Positions 53,883 through 61,729 of a stretch of DNA of 64,000 nucleotides are shown piece after piece (positions within the stretch are counted from its first letter, which is position 1; every line of letters begins with the position of its first letter). Under the pieces are notes generated by a model. It was given only the letters and a program-made list of their open reading frames with translations, was not told where the DNA came from and ran no database searches. Made by a program: the position numbers and the translations under genes. Origin of the DNA: an uncultured Pseudomonadales bacterium (GTDB lineage: Bacteria; Pseudomonadota; Gammaproteobacteria; Pseudomonadales; Cellvibrionaceae); the NCBI GenBank assembly GCA_947488935.1, contig CANLBN010000001.1, forward strand, positions 783,273-847,272, written 5' to 3'.

Positions 53883-54515
53883 TATTTCTTCACGATTTAA
53901 GTCCGTAATGAGTAGGGAGTTAATTTTTTTATGTTTCTTCAAAACATTTTCAGCATTTTTATCTACATTCATAATTTGGTCTAGCTCTTTTTGAGTTAGA
54001 CCAAATATTTGTAAGAATTCTACTTTTCCATGAGGAGTGTCAATTGATTTGAGTTTAGGGTCAGAGTCGAAAGCAAGCCCAACAAGCTTAGTATCTGATT
54101 CTAATTTTATAGGCCCATTAGCGGGCATATAATGCCCAGCTTCGAACCATTTTCCGGACTCAAATACATATCTAGCAATATTCTGAATCATATTCATTGC
54201 CCAATATGGATCTTCCTCTTCTAAAGAAAGTCGCATAGTAATTTCAAAACCATATTTACTGAAATCTGCACCTACAGAGTCTTCATTATAGTAGAGATCT
54301 GAAAACCCATAAGTAACTAAGTGTAAATGGTCTTCAGCTTTGAAAATGCTGAACCCATCTATTGGATCTGGCCCACCAAGCATATATTTGATAGCAGTTC
54401 CAAAATGTTTAGGTTCTTGATTCGGGTAAAGTGTCCCTAACGCTTTATCTATTGCATCCCAACCAGGTGCTCCATCATCAGAAGAATAGAGCGATTTGTA
54501 TTCATCTAAATTCAA
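53880..54515 (-). CDS. Suppressor-of-fused domain protein
   Basis: The 211-residue protein matches the bacterial SUFU family: DGAPGWDAIDKALGTLYPNQ, EPKHFGT, GPDPIDGFSIFKAEDHLHLV, TYGFSDLYYNED, FEITMRLSLEEEDPYWAMNM. Bacterial SUFU proteins occur as immunity or standalone proteins of unknown role. It is a clear cassette, with attC at both ends (53825 and 54534). ATG 54515 follows AAGGAGT. Confidence 0.85.
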   Translation of the reverse strand: MNLDEYKSLYSSDDGAPGWDAIDKALGTLYPNQEPKHFGTAIKYMLGGPDPIDGFSIFKAEDHLHLVTYGFSDLYYNEDSVGADFSKYGFEITMRLSLEEEDPYWAMNMIQNIARYVFESGKWFEAGHYMPANGPIKLESDTKLVGLAFDSDPKLKSIDTPHGKVEFLQIFGLTQKELDQIMNVDKNAENVLKKHKKINSLLITDLNREEI

Positions 54516-54533
54516 TTTAATACTCCTTGCGAA

Positions 54534-54594
54534 TATAACGCCTGTAACAGATACGAACTTGTGAGTATCCTAATTGACGCGTTTGTTATGTGCT
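54534..54594 (-). repeat. attC site
   Basis: Minus strand: GCACATAACAAACGCGTC begins and ACAGGCGTTATAT ends the site. The arms share AACGC, AG and GATAC in inverted order. It lies between the GNAT remnant and the SUFU gene. Confidence 0.8.
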
Positions 54595-54602
54595 TACGGC
54601 TA

Positions 54603-54892
54603 CTATAAATTTGGATCATTTAACGCCTCAACACATTGAGTGGGGCCAACCATAGCTTGAATTTGATTACCTTCAAGTGATTGTGCAAGCCAGCCAATTG
54701 GCTGGCTAAGAGGGCATAGAGCTTTTACCAGATTTTCATTGATTTGCTCGAAGCCGGCTTTAGAATAATAACTAGGGTCACCATATGTGAAAGCCAAATT
54801 TACATTTAGCGACCTAAGGTGATCAAGAGCATAATGAATTAGCTTTTGCCCAATGCCCTTACCTTGAAGATCGCTTGAAATAGTAACGGCGC
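54603..54892 (-). pseudogene. Truncated GNAT acetyltransferase
   Basis: The frame contains only the C-terminal half of a GNAT fold: acetyl-CoA loop SSDLQGKGIGQKLIHYALDH, then LAFTYGDPSYYSKAGFEQIN, close to the YhbS style. The N-terminal strands are missing, replaced by the end of the neighbouring membrane-protein gene (to 54895). The reading frame continues upstream but encodes unrelated residues. An ACGCG palindrome (GACGCGTTTACGCGTC) marks the junction. It was probably a separate cassette partly deleted. Confidence 0.7.
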
Positions 54893-54894
54893 GT

Positions 54895-55284
54895 TTACGC
54901 GTCCTCTTGACTTTGTTTGTTAGTTTCATTTTTTGTGTGATAGAAATACAAATAGCAAAGTCCAATTGGGGCAATGAATACTGCAAATCCCCAACAAAGG
55001 TACATGGTAATGAACTTTACCGTTAACGAGAATATAGCGTTAACAAAAAAGATATTTCCCCCAAAAATAAAATTCATAATTTCCTCATAAACGAACCTTG
55101 AGTATGGATACAGTAAAGTACTCACCACCCCAAAAATAATCCATAATACTGGAACTTCAACGTCTGTTTTTACTTGTGAGTACAGAGCGTAAAACAATAC
55201 TGGAAACATCAACCCGAAAACAAAATTCCTGAAGTAGTATTTATTGTCTAGGCCACCTAAAGTTTTTTCTATTATTTGGTTCAA
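54895..55284 (-). CDS. Cassette-borne small membrane protein
   Basis: The 129-residue protein has three hydrophobic segments (NFVFGLMFPVLFYALYSQV, VLWIIFGVVSTLLYPYSRFV, FITMYLCWGFAVFIAPIGLC) and a polar C-terminus (NETNKQSQEDA). No family is recognised. It is preceded by an attC site at 55315 and followed directly by the truncated GNAT gene, with no attC left between them. ATG 55284 is supported by AGGGAATAT. Confidence 0.55.
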   Translation of the reverse strand: MNQIIEKTLGGLDNKYYFRNFVFGLMFPVLFYALYSQVKTDVEVPVLWIIFGVVSTLLYPYSRFVYEEIMNFIFGGNIFFVNAIFSLTVKFITMYLCWGFAVFIAPIGLCYLYFYHTKNETNKQSQEDA

Positions 55285-55314
55285 TTTAATATTCCCTTGA
55301 AGTGATTGGTGTGA

Positions 55315-55384
55315 AACTAACGCTCGACTAAGCGGTGTAGCTTTTGCTGCTTCCGACGACTACAGCGAGTGTACTTTAGCTGCT
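55315..55384 (-). repeat. attC site
   Basis: Minus strand: GCAGCTAAAGTACACTCGC at the start and CTTAGTCGAGCGTTAG at the end. CGCTGTAG and GCGGTGTAG arms mirror each other. The R'' core (CTAAAG) is degenerate. Confidence 0.62.
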
Positions 55385-55409
55385 TTTTATGTACTTAATA
55401 ATTAACATT

Positions 55410-55709
55410 TTAGTATGATGAAATTACATAAGCGCAAAGAACAATTATTATTCCAGCGGTACCCAATAATATCAATAGTTTCCTCTTTTTAACAACTAAC
55501 TGGTTCTCTTTAGAGTAAATCGCTGCCCCTATTGGAACGCTCAGACCAAATATGAATAGTGCTGGTAGCAGAACTGTAAAACTTAACAAGTAGTAGAAAC
55601 CGCACATTGACTCACAATGCCCATCAAAATGTACTTGCATCTCTGCAATAATAAGGGACAAAGCTATACAAATGATTAAGTAAATAAAAATATTTCTTAT
55701 GATTTTCAT
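55410..55709 (-). CDS. Cassette-borne small membrane protein
   Basis: The 99-residue protein has three likely membrane segments: IFIYLIICIALSLIIAEMQV, YLLSFTVLLPALFIFGLSVP and LLILLGTAGIIIVLCAYV. A cysteine-rich loop (DGHCESMCG) lies between the first two. Its function is unknown. It is bounded by attC sites at 55315 and 55760, a textbook single-gene cassette. ATG 55709 is taken as start. Confidence 0.55.
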   Translation of the reverse strand: MKIIRNIFIYLIICIALSLIIAEMQVHFDGHCESMCGFYYLLSFTVLLPALFIFGLSVPIGAAIYSKENQLVVKKRKLLILLGTAGIIIVLCAYVISSY

Positions 55710-55759
55710 TGGCTTTATAGCTTGCTATTAGTTCAAAAGTGACTCAGTTTCTCTCTCAG

Positions 55760-55810
55760 GCATATAACGCCCAGCGACTGAAAGAAGGGTGCTTTATCCG
55801 CTTGTTAAGC
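55760..55810 (-). repeat. attC site
   Basis: A compact 51-bp site. Minus strand starts GCTTAACAAGCGGATAAAG and ends AGTCGCTGGGCGTTATATGC. Both core sites (GCTTAAC and GTTATAT) and inverted AGCG/GA/AAAG arms are clear. It is the best attC in the window. Confidence 0.85.
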
Positions 55811-55914
55811 TCTCTACGAGTTAAACAGTAATCCATGCGCTAGATTCAAATTTTATGATGTATCATTTAATTCGTTACTACTTACAACTACCACTGCTGC
55901 ATCGCCATCCATAG

Positions 55915-57456
55915 TTAACTGCAATCTAATTTTATCCGGTCGATTTCGGTATTAGCTATAAACTTAGCGGCTACTACTTCTGCGCATTCATCACTGCTAA
56001 TCACATCATGTGACGACTCATAGGTAACTATACGGCTTTTAGTGAATGACTTTTGTTGTTCAATAACATCACTTAACGGTGTAATTGTATCAAGCTCTCC
56101 ATGAAGAAATAGAGAGGGTATGTCCGTTTCTGTTGCCATCGAAACCACTGGGTCACTGGCTCCAATTAGCATCTCATTACAATAATCAGGAAGGTCTATT
56201 GAAAGTAACGCAGTATCACGTATATAGCCTTTCGGTAATTTATCTGCCTGTATTTTGATTGATTCAAAATCAGTATATGGCTTGTCATCGTAGCAGTAAT
56301 GGCTGCTCGTACTAACATCTCCATAAGTGGTGTCTAATAAATAGGCAATATGGCTTTCAAGATATGGCGTGATTGTATTAGCGCCTCCCACCTCTAGCTC
56401 AACTATAATGCTGGGGAGGTCAGCAAATATTTTTTCGCCATATGTCCCATTCAGCAATGCCCATATAAAACGTTCTCCATTGAGAAGTACATCGATTTTA
56501 TTGTTCTTATAGGGGTGATCTAATGTTAACTGAATAGGGTTTAGATTAAGTGCTTTATGTAGGTTCCATATCCTATTTTCAATATTTAGAAGTGGTTTCG
56601 AACAATCTGGTGTTAAGCTGCAATGGTTGTAAAGTGCTAAGTAGCTTGCCATCGCCTTATTTGAATAATTGTCATGCGGCTTCAAATTTGGGAAGGTTGC
56701 ACTATCTAAAACCATAGATTCAACAGACTCTGGATACTGAGTGGCAATTATCTGTGCGTAAGTTGCAGCATATGAAACGCCTACCAACACCCATTTATCT
56801 ATATTGCCTGCGATACGCATCATTTCAATATCATTGGCTATCGACAAGCTATTATATGCAGATAGATTTATCCCCTGGCTGTTAAATTTATCAATACAGT
56901 CAAAATAATCTTTGCTTGCCTCCTCCTGATATCTTGTGAACGAAAGGTTATCCTTTAATCGCTTTGTTTCGTTTTCAACAAAAGTATCACAGGTGAGTAG
57001 CGGCTTCGAAAGTCCAGTTCCTCTTGGATCTATTATAAATAAGTCTCTTCCTTGATGAGTAGATAGCTCATCATGATATTCCCAGGTTCTTTTAACATTC
57101 TCAACCGAATCAAGATACATCGGAGCCCCTGGCCCTCCAGCGCCAAGATGAAGGACAGGGGCCTTGGTAGAAAACATAGAGTTACTTCGAAAAACCACGA
57201 CAGGAAATACAATGGCTTTATCAGTTTGCTGAGCGTGATCTTCTGGTACATGCATGTAATAACACTCTGTACGAGGTGATGCAGGAGCCTCGCCAAACCA
57301 ACATTCAACAGCTTCAAAACCATATTGCTGGGTATCGTTAATCTTTTGAAATGGCTCCCTATATATCAGGTCGAATGATTTTGTGGTTAAGAATATAGCC
57401 AGTGCCACAAGCGCTGTTATTGTTAGTAGATGTATTTTACGAGATTTAATAATCAT
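55915..57456 (-). CDS. Alpha/beta hydrolase, peptidase S33/TAP-like
   Basis: The 513-residue protein is membrane-anchored or secreted (KIHLLTITALVALAIFLTT, residues 8-27). It has an oxyanion region LHLGAGGPGAPMYLD, the nucleophile serine in VGVSYAATYAQ, and later HGELDTITPL (aspartate) and YESSHDV (histidine), forming the triad of tripeptidyl-type peptidases. The size is typical of TAP-like hydrolases (450-520). At about 1.5 kb it is large for a cassette gene, yet attC sites lie on both sides (55760, 57532). Confidence 0.85.
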   Translation of the reverse strand: MIIKSRKIHLLTITALVALAIFLTTKSFDLIYREPFQKINDTQQYGFEAVECWFGEAPASPRTECYYMHVPEDHAQQTDKAIVFPVVVFRSNSMFSTKAPVLHLGAGGPGAPMYLDSVENVKRTWEYHDELSTHQGRDLFIIDPRGTGLSKPLLTCDTFVENETKRLKDNLSFTRYQEEASKDYFDCIDKFNSQGINLSAYNSLSIANDIEMMRIAGNIDKWVLVGVSYAATYAQIIATQYPESVESMVLDSATFPNLKPHDNYSNKAMASYLALYNHCSLTPDCSKPLLNIENRIWNLHKALNLNPIQLTLDHPYKNNKIDVLLNGERFIWALLNGTYGEKIFADLPSIIVELEVGGANTITPYLESHIAYLLDTTYGDVSTSSHYCYDDKPYTDFESIKIQADKLPKGYIRDTALLSIDLPDYCNEMLIGASDPVVSMATETDIPSLFLHGELDTITPLSDVIEQQKSFTKSRIVTYESSHDVISSDECAEVVAAKFIANTEIDRIKLDCS

Positions 57457-57531
57457 AATGCTTTAGACGTGGCTTTCCTTACTGTATTGAGGCGGATATC
57501 ACTAATGGATGATAGATTGTTTATTTCAGTA

Positions 57532-57607
57532 CTTAAAGCCTACATCAGCGGAAAAAATTGTAGAGGGCAGCGACGCAATTTTTGTCGCTGCATGTTTTTG
57601 TTATACC
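57532..57607 (-). repeat. attC site
   Basis: Minus strand: GGTATAACAAAAACATGC starts it; CAGCGACAAAAATTG and CAATTTTTTCCGCTG form long inverted arms; it ends near GGCTTTAAGT. An eight-pair GCAGCGAC/GTCGCTGC hairpin sits inside. R' is degenerate. Confidence 0.72.
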
Positions 57608-57652
57608 AACCCAAGTGTGGGCTCACGTAAGCGCTAAATATACTACAAACGC

Positions 57653-58111
57653 TTAATAATTGAAGTCCGACCCTATCGGTTCGACCGCATGCCTGATAGA
57701 AAGCTCAACTAAAATCCCAGGTAAAAAGAATAGTAAGTAGCCATTACTTAGATCAGCCCAAGTGCCAAACCTCTCGGATTTATAACCAATACCAGCGATA
57801 CTATGATGAGAAATTTCATCACCAACTTTTGCTACACGATGCACAGCAAATGATCTGAATACCATTATGTAAAGAAATAGATATATACAAAATATATACA
57901 ATAGTTTCCTTTTTAATGATTTTCTAATTTTACAATGGATCGCTATGTAAACAACGCATCCGAAACCACCCCAGATATAAAAGACAAAAGTATTTACCCA
58001 AGTCAACCAATAAATATCACCGCCAAATAATAAAAAAAGAACAATAAAACTACAAAGTGAGAAGATCCCCCATAGGCTAACTATTGGAAGTAGCGAGACG
58101 GCTTTCTTCAT
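57653..58111 (-). CDS. Membrane protein of unknown function
   Basis: The 152-residue protein has four hydrophobic stretches (LLPIVSLWGIFSLCSFIVLF, WLTWVNTFVFYIWGGFGCVV, LLYIFCIYLFLYIMVF, and a C-terminal LLFFLPGILVELSI). No family is recognised. It ends 46 bp before an attC site, so it is probably the first recognisable cassette of the minus-strand array in this window. ATG 58111 is used. Confidence 0.55.
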   Translation of the reverse strand: MKKAVSLLPIVSLWGIFSLCSFIVLFLLFGGDIYWLTWVNTFVFYIWGGFGCVVYIAIHCKIRKSLKRKLLYIFCIYLFLYIMVFRSFAVHRVAKVGDEISHHSIAGIGYKSERFGTWADLSNGYLLFFLPGILVELSIRHAVEPIGSDFNY

Positions 58112-58339
58112 CTTAAATTGCGGTATAATATCTTCACCTTAAAAGCGTAATAGTCTGATATAAATGAATACTCCCTCAATATCAATATTATCGGAAAGAA
58201 CCCTCTTATTTCTATTTGAATGTCTAGTGTTTTAACCATAACTTATTGATTTAAAATAATAAAGTCATATTGTTATTTGGAGTCGACTTCTGCAATCTAC
58301 TAAGAAGAGTATTTGTTGTGCGTAGTTTTTATCATCTGA

Positions 58340-58525
58340 TTCGCAAGATGGCTGATTAAGTATGGTGGCAGAATAATATCTGATGTTGAAATTGTACAAG
58401 AAACTTACATATACGATAACCGTTACGATACTTGGGCTGGTATTAACAGTGGAATCTATAAAAGGGTGATTTACGCGAATACTAAGTTGGTCTATGAATT
58501 CCACCATAGGCCAAAAAAGAATTGA
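58340..58525 (+). pseudogene. C-terminal gene fragment on the plus strand
   Basis: Downstream of an in-frame TGA, 61 codons read FARWLIKYGG...VEIVQETYIYDNRYDTW and then AGINSGIYKRVIYANTKLV, ending KKN-stop. The residue pattern looks coding (aromatic, alternating) but there is no start codon or ribosome binding site. The source protein is not recognised. The remaining gap 58112-58596 shows nothing else. Confidence 0.3.
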
Positions 58526-58596
58526 GTAAGACTATGGGTTTTTTGAGGAGCTAATCTCACGCGTCTTTTTATGACAACAAGCGTGTTTAGTGAAAA

Positions 58597-58690
58597 TGGT
58601 GGGCCCTCCCAGACTCGAACTGGAGATCTGACAGTTATGAGTTCTACTCAGCGAGATAGTAACCCCGCACGTTCTGCACGTTAGAGCACT
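58597..58690 (-). repeat. tRNA-like repeat, copy 1
   Basis: Minus strand ends CCAGTTCGAGTCTGGGAGG then GCCCACCA: a T-arm (TTCGAGT loop), acceptor 3' strand and CCA. Upstream is CTCATAA, like a CAU anticodon loop, but the 5' anticodon stem and 5' acceptor strand are not complementary, so it cannot be a working tRNA. It shares GTGCTCTAACGTGC and TTACTATCTCGCTG with copy 2 at 60922-61014. Confidence 0.7.
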
Positions 58691-58823
58691 TTCTATATTC
58701 TATTGTTACCAGTTCTCGTACCAGTCAAAGTCTGAATCGTACTGGAAGCCTATATTTCAATTTTTTTCATGGCACAGTATGAATTACCTCACTCACAGCT
58801 TTAAATCGTTACCACTTTGGTTT

Positions 58824-59849
58824 TTACTTATAGCTCTCAAGAATTTTATCAACGTTGTAAGCTGGAAAATCTTTTGTTGCGCCTTTACGTAAACCTTCAG
58901 TGATTCTATAAACGCGATCGCCTATGTAAGGCTGAAGAAATAGCTCTGAGAACTTATAATTACTATTCGAAACTTCATTAAGTATCTTTAATGAGAGTTC
59001 ATAAGCTTTGTAGTACTCCTTAATTGTCATCTTTTCTACTGTTTTATGAAAAATAGTTATCAATCGATCCGTCTTTTTGGGGGTGGCTAGGGCTATCGCA
59101 GCAGACAAAATATTATCCTTTGGCATCAAAATACCATCTTGAGATAAATGCATTAACAGTAGAGCAGGAATATCAGTATTTTTATGATTAATGCTAATGT
59201 GAAAAGAGGACACTAAATGCCCGAAGGCAGAGTCAGCTGCCGCAAATTGATATGTTTTTTCAAGATTAAATTTTGAACGAAGTAATTCAGCCTCATAAAT
59301 CCTTCCTTTGTAAGGATGAACAACAGCATAAGCTTTTTCAAAATCTTGTGAGAGATACTTGCCTTTGTAATACTCTTTGGCTAAAAACGTACCAGCATAT
59401 GGATTCGCAATATAATCTTTGCTCTTCAAGAGCTCAACTGCACTTTTTCTATCACCATTCAAGAAAAGTAAAACGGCTTTTAACTCATCAGCAAAGAGGT
59501 GGTGGTTTTTGAAGTTATCTTCATAAAACTTTTTCGCCTCTACCAATTTTCTTTCTCCAAGAGAGCCTGAAATTAGAAGGTTAAAATACTCATGCTTTAA
59601 AAGAATATTACTAGAATTATTGATTAATGAGTTCTCGGCAAATTCAGGTTGACCAGTTCGCCCTAAGTGATGCCCAATATTTTTTAGCACTTCATCTGAA
59701 TACGAATGGCAAGAAAATAATATAAAAAATAAGCATGTAATACTCTCGCTGCATCTTCTCTTGCTAGTAATATCCCGACATCCAGCAAGCCGATCCAATA
59801 TTACGAAGCCTATAACTCTATTAAATATCATTTGGTAGAGGTTTTTCAT
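58824..59849 (-). CDS. Secreted repeat-type protein of unknown function
   Basis: The 341-residue protein is a paralogue of the truncated gene at 60844. They share LLISGSLGERKL/LLVSGRLGEVKL, AVLLFLNGDRKSA/AVILFLQDERKKA, LAKEYYKGKYLSQDFEKAY/LAKEHIDGEYANQDFKVAY, and QDGILMPKD/QDGILMPRD. Helix-rich spacing suggests TPR- or Sel1-like repeats. A hydrophobic CLFFILFSC segment near residue 39-47 may be a signal, but the first ~35 residues look foreign compared with the paralogue, so the start is doubtful. Confidence 0.6.
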   Translation of the reverse strand: MKNLYQMIFNRVIGFVILDRLAGCRDITSKRRCSESITCLFFILFSCHSYSDEVLKNIGHHLGRTGQPEFAENSLINNSSNILLKHEYFNLLISGSLGERKLVEAKKFYEDNFKNHHLFADELKAVLLFLNGDRKSAVELLKSKDYIANPYAGTFLAKEYYKGKYLSQDFEKAYAVVHPYKGRIYEAELLRSKFNLEKTYQFAAADSAFGHLVSSFHISINHKNTDIPALLLMHLSQDGILMPKDNILSAAIALATPKKTDRLITIFHKTVEKMTIKEYYKAYELSLKILNEVSNSNYKFSELFLQPYIGDRVYRITEGLRKGATKDFPAYNVDKILESYK

Positions 59850-60100
59850 TATTGTTACCTTGCTTTTATACAGTTTTGTAGGGCGTTGACAACTTAACTT
59901 ATATTATTACATTAAAACAAAGTTTATATTCTATCCAGCTATATTTTTCCATAATCCAAACGCATTTACCCTAATGTTTTGATAGTGATTTGTATTAATA
60001 AGATGACGTTTAAGCTGAATAGGAAGCATCGAGGTAAGCCTTGTTTTTTCTTATCAATTTTTTGTAAGGGAAAAAGCAAGATCTGACTCTAAAATTCTTG

Positions 60101-60673
60101 TTATTGATTTTTTAAGTAATTGGCAAGAACCTCTTCACCCCAAGCTTCTCCTTTTTGTGCAAGCTCTTTATTGATTGTAGGAAGAGCTTTTTTCATTTGG
60201 AGAAAGCTTTCATTGGTAGACATTTTTAGGACTGCTGTCAACTCACTGGTGCTGAGCTTTCCTATAAGTTCTTTGTTGTCAATTTTTTCTCCGGATAAAA
60301 GTTTATCAAAAATAATTTTGAAGAATTTCTGAATAGCCGGATCTTCTGTAATGCTAGCCATTTCTTTAAGGTCTTTATGGCTTAAGTGTTTTGCATATAC
60401 TTCAGATATTAATCCTTCGAAATCTTTCGAATTAACATTTGCAAATGCCTCTTTTGTTATTGAGGCAATATTTGGTTGCTCATTTGCTATTTGTTCTTGA
60501 GTTCTTAAAAAGAAGTTCATTGCTAGATCCCCTATGCCTACATTGTGGAGGAAGTGTCTAGCTGCTGCCAATTCTTTATTGTTTTCGGCTGTAGCAATTG
60601 GAGTTGTGGTGCATCCAGATATAAAAAAAACTCCTAGCAGTAGAGCTAATATAGAGAAACTTGGGCGCTGCAT
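60101..60673 (-). CDS. DUF2059-like lipoprotein
   Basis: The 190-residue protein has a lipobox (LLLGVFFISGC, lipid cysteine at 21) followed by a helical domain. The stretch VYAKHLSHKDLKEMASITED and PAIQKFFKI resembles the DUF2059 core (Y...FT..EL..L..FY.SP.G.K). It is anchored to a membrane facing the periplasm. The function is unknown. It lies between two paralogous secreted-protein genes. Confidence 0.75.
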   Translation of the reverse strand: MQRPSFSILALLLGVFFISGCTTTPIATAENNKELAAARHFLHNVGIGDLAMNFFLRTQEQIANEQPNIASITKEAFANVNSKDFEGLISEVYAKHLSHKDLKEMASITEDPAIQKFFKIIFDKLLSGEKIDNKELIGKLSTSELTAVLKMSTNESFLQMKKALPTINKELAQKGEAWGEEVLANYLKNQ

Positions 60674-60843
60674 AGTTAATACCTTTAATGATAATTAAAC
60701 AAATAGAGTAAAAATAATATATTTTTAGTCTGGGTGCTATAGAGGATTGTTATTATTTTCTATAAAACTCTGATAGCCTAAAAAGTCTACGTCTAAGCTT
60801 ATTAGAGCATGTTATTGGAATAATTAAATGGTTTTATTATAAC

Positions 60844-61680
60844 TTATGAATAAGTCTCATGCTTATAAAAGTTTGTTTGTGTTGCGGAATTTAACAAAAT
60901 ACCCTGAGGTTTTTTGTTAAATGGTAGATCCGTCCGACTTAAACGGGGGACCTGCCGATTATGACTTCTACCCAGCGAGATAGTAACGCTGCGAATTCCG
61001 CACGTTAGAGCACTATCTCGAGGCATTAATATACCGTCTTGAGCAATGTTTATTAATGCCAATGTTGGAGTATCAGTAGCAATGCCAAATACGGGATCTC
61101 CATAACTACTATAGTTATAGGCCTTTAAAAGTGGAGCAATAGCGTTATCTGCTTTATAAGGCACTTTTTTTTCTAAAATTAACTTTGCTCTTATGTAATT
61201 TGATTGCCATATATATAAATAATTAACATTATCCAGATAATCGTAAGCAACTTTGAAATCTTGATTAGCATATTCTCCATCTATATGTTCTTTCGCTAGC
61301 CATAATTTTGCCTGAGTAGTTAGTAGTAAGTTATGATTTTTTAACGTGTCAATAGCCTTTTTTCGTTCATCTTGTAGAAATAAAATCACAGCCTTATTTT
61401 CTGAATAGAAATAATTATTCTCACTATATCTATCTTTGAAAAAATTTATTGCATCTTTCAGTTTGACTTCACCTAGTCTTCCAGAAACTAAAAGAGAAAA
61501 ATAAAGATTATTACTTCTTTTAGTGTTTTCGTTTTTCAAGATGTCTGTGGCAAAGGAGGTTTCACCTATATCATAAAGTAATACACCAATGCTGTGTTTT
61601 TCTTCTTGTGCTAATGAATTTTCTGCGGCACATATATATAAAACAAAAAATATGAAAGTTCTAAAATAACTTATTCTCAT
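60844..61680 (-). pseudogene. Truncated paralogue of the gene at 58824
   Basis: A signal peptide (FRTFIFFVLYICAAENSLAQ) and about 220 residues align with the protein at 58824. At QDGILMPRDS the homology stops exactly where the tRNA-like repeat (60922-61014) begins. The remaining residues (ALTCGIRSVTISLGRS and beyond) are translated from the repeat, and the frame runs on to 60844. The gene has lost about 100 C-terminal residues compared with its paralogue. Confidence 0.7.
60922..61014 (-). repeat. tRNA-like repeat, copy 2
   Basis: Minus strand AGTGCTCTAACGTGCGG...TATCTCGCTGGGTAGAAG then TCATAATCGGCAGGTCCCCC and a 3' end ATCTACCA. A D-arm-like segment, a T-arm-like segment and CCA are recognisable, but the 5' half of the anticodon stem is missing. 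It also has a TAACG-TGCG/CGCA-CGTTA hairpin. It interrupts the gene at 60844. Confidence 0.7.
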
Positions 61681-61729
61681 GATAATCTAAAATTTTTTGA
61701 GCGATTTCAACGTGCTTGTTGGCTGCGAG

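Noticed and set aside
51265..54515. Polymorphic toxin/immunity locus
   Set aside because: SUKH- and SUFU-like proteins occur, but no toxin or secretion gene is present and attC-like sites separate them, so a cassette array explains the layout better.
58265..58507. 80-codon frame on the minus strand
   Set aside because: Low-complexity content with no ribosome binding site. The plus strand in the same place shows more coding-like residues.
58597..58690. Working tRNA with CAU anticodon
   Set aside because: The CTCATAA loop is present but the 5' stem of the anticodon arm and the 5' acceptor strand do not pair with the 3' half.
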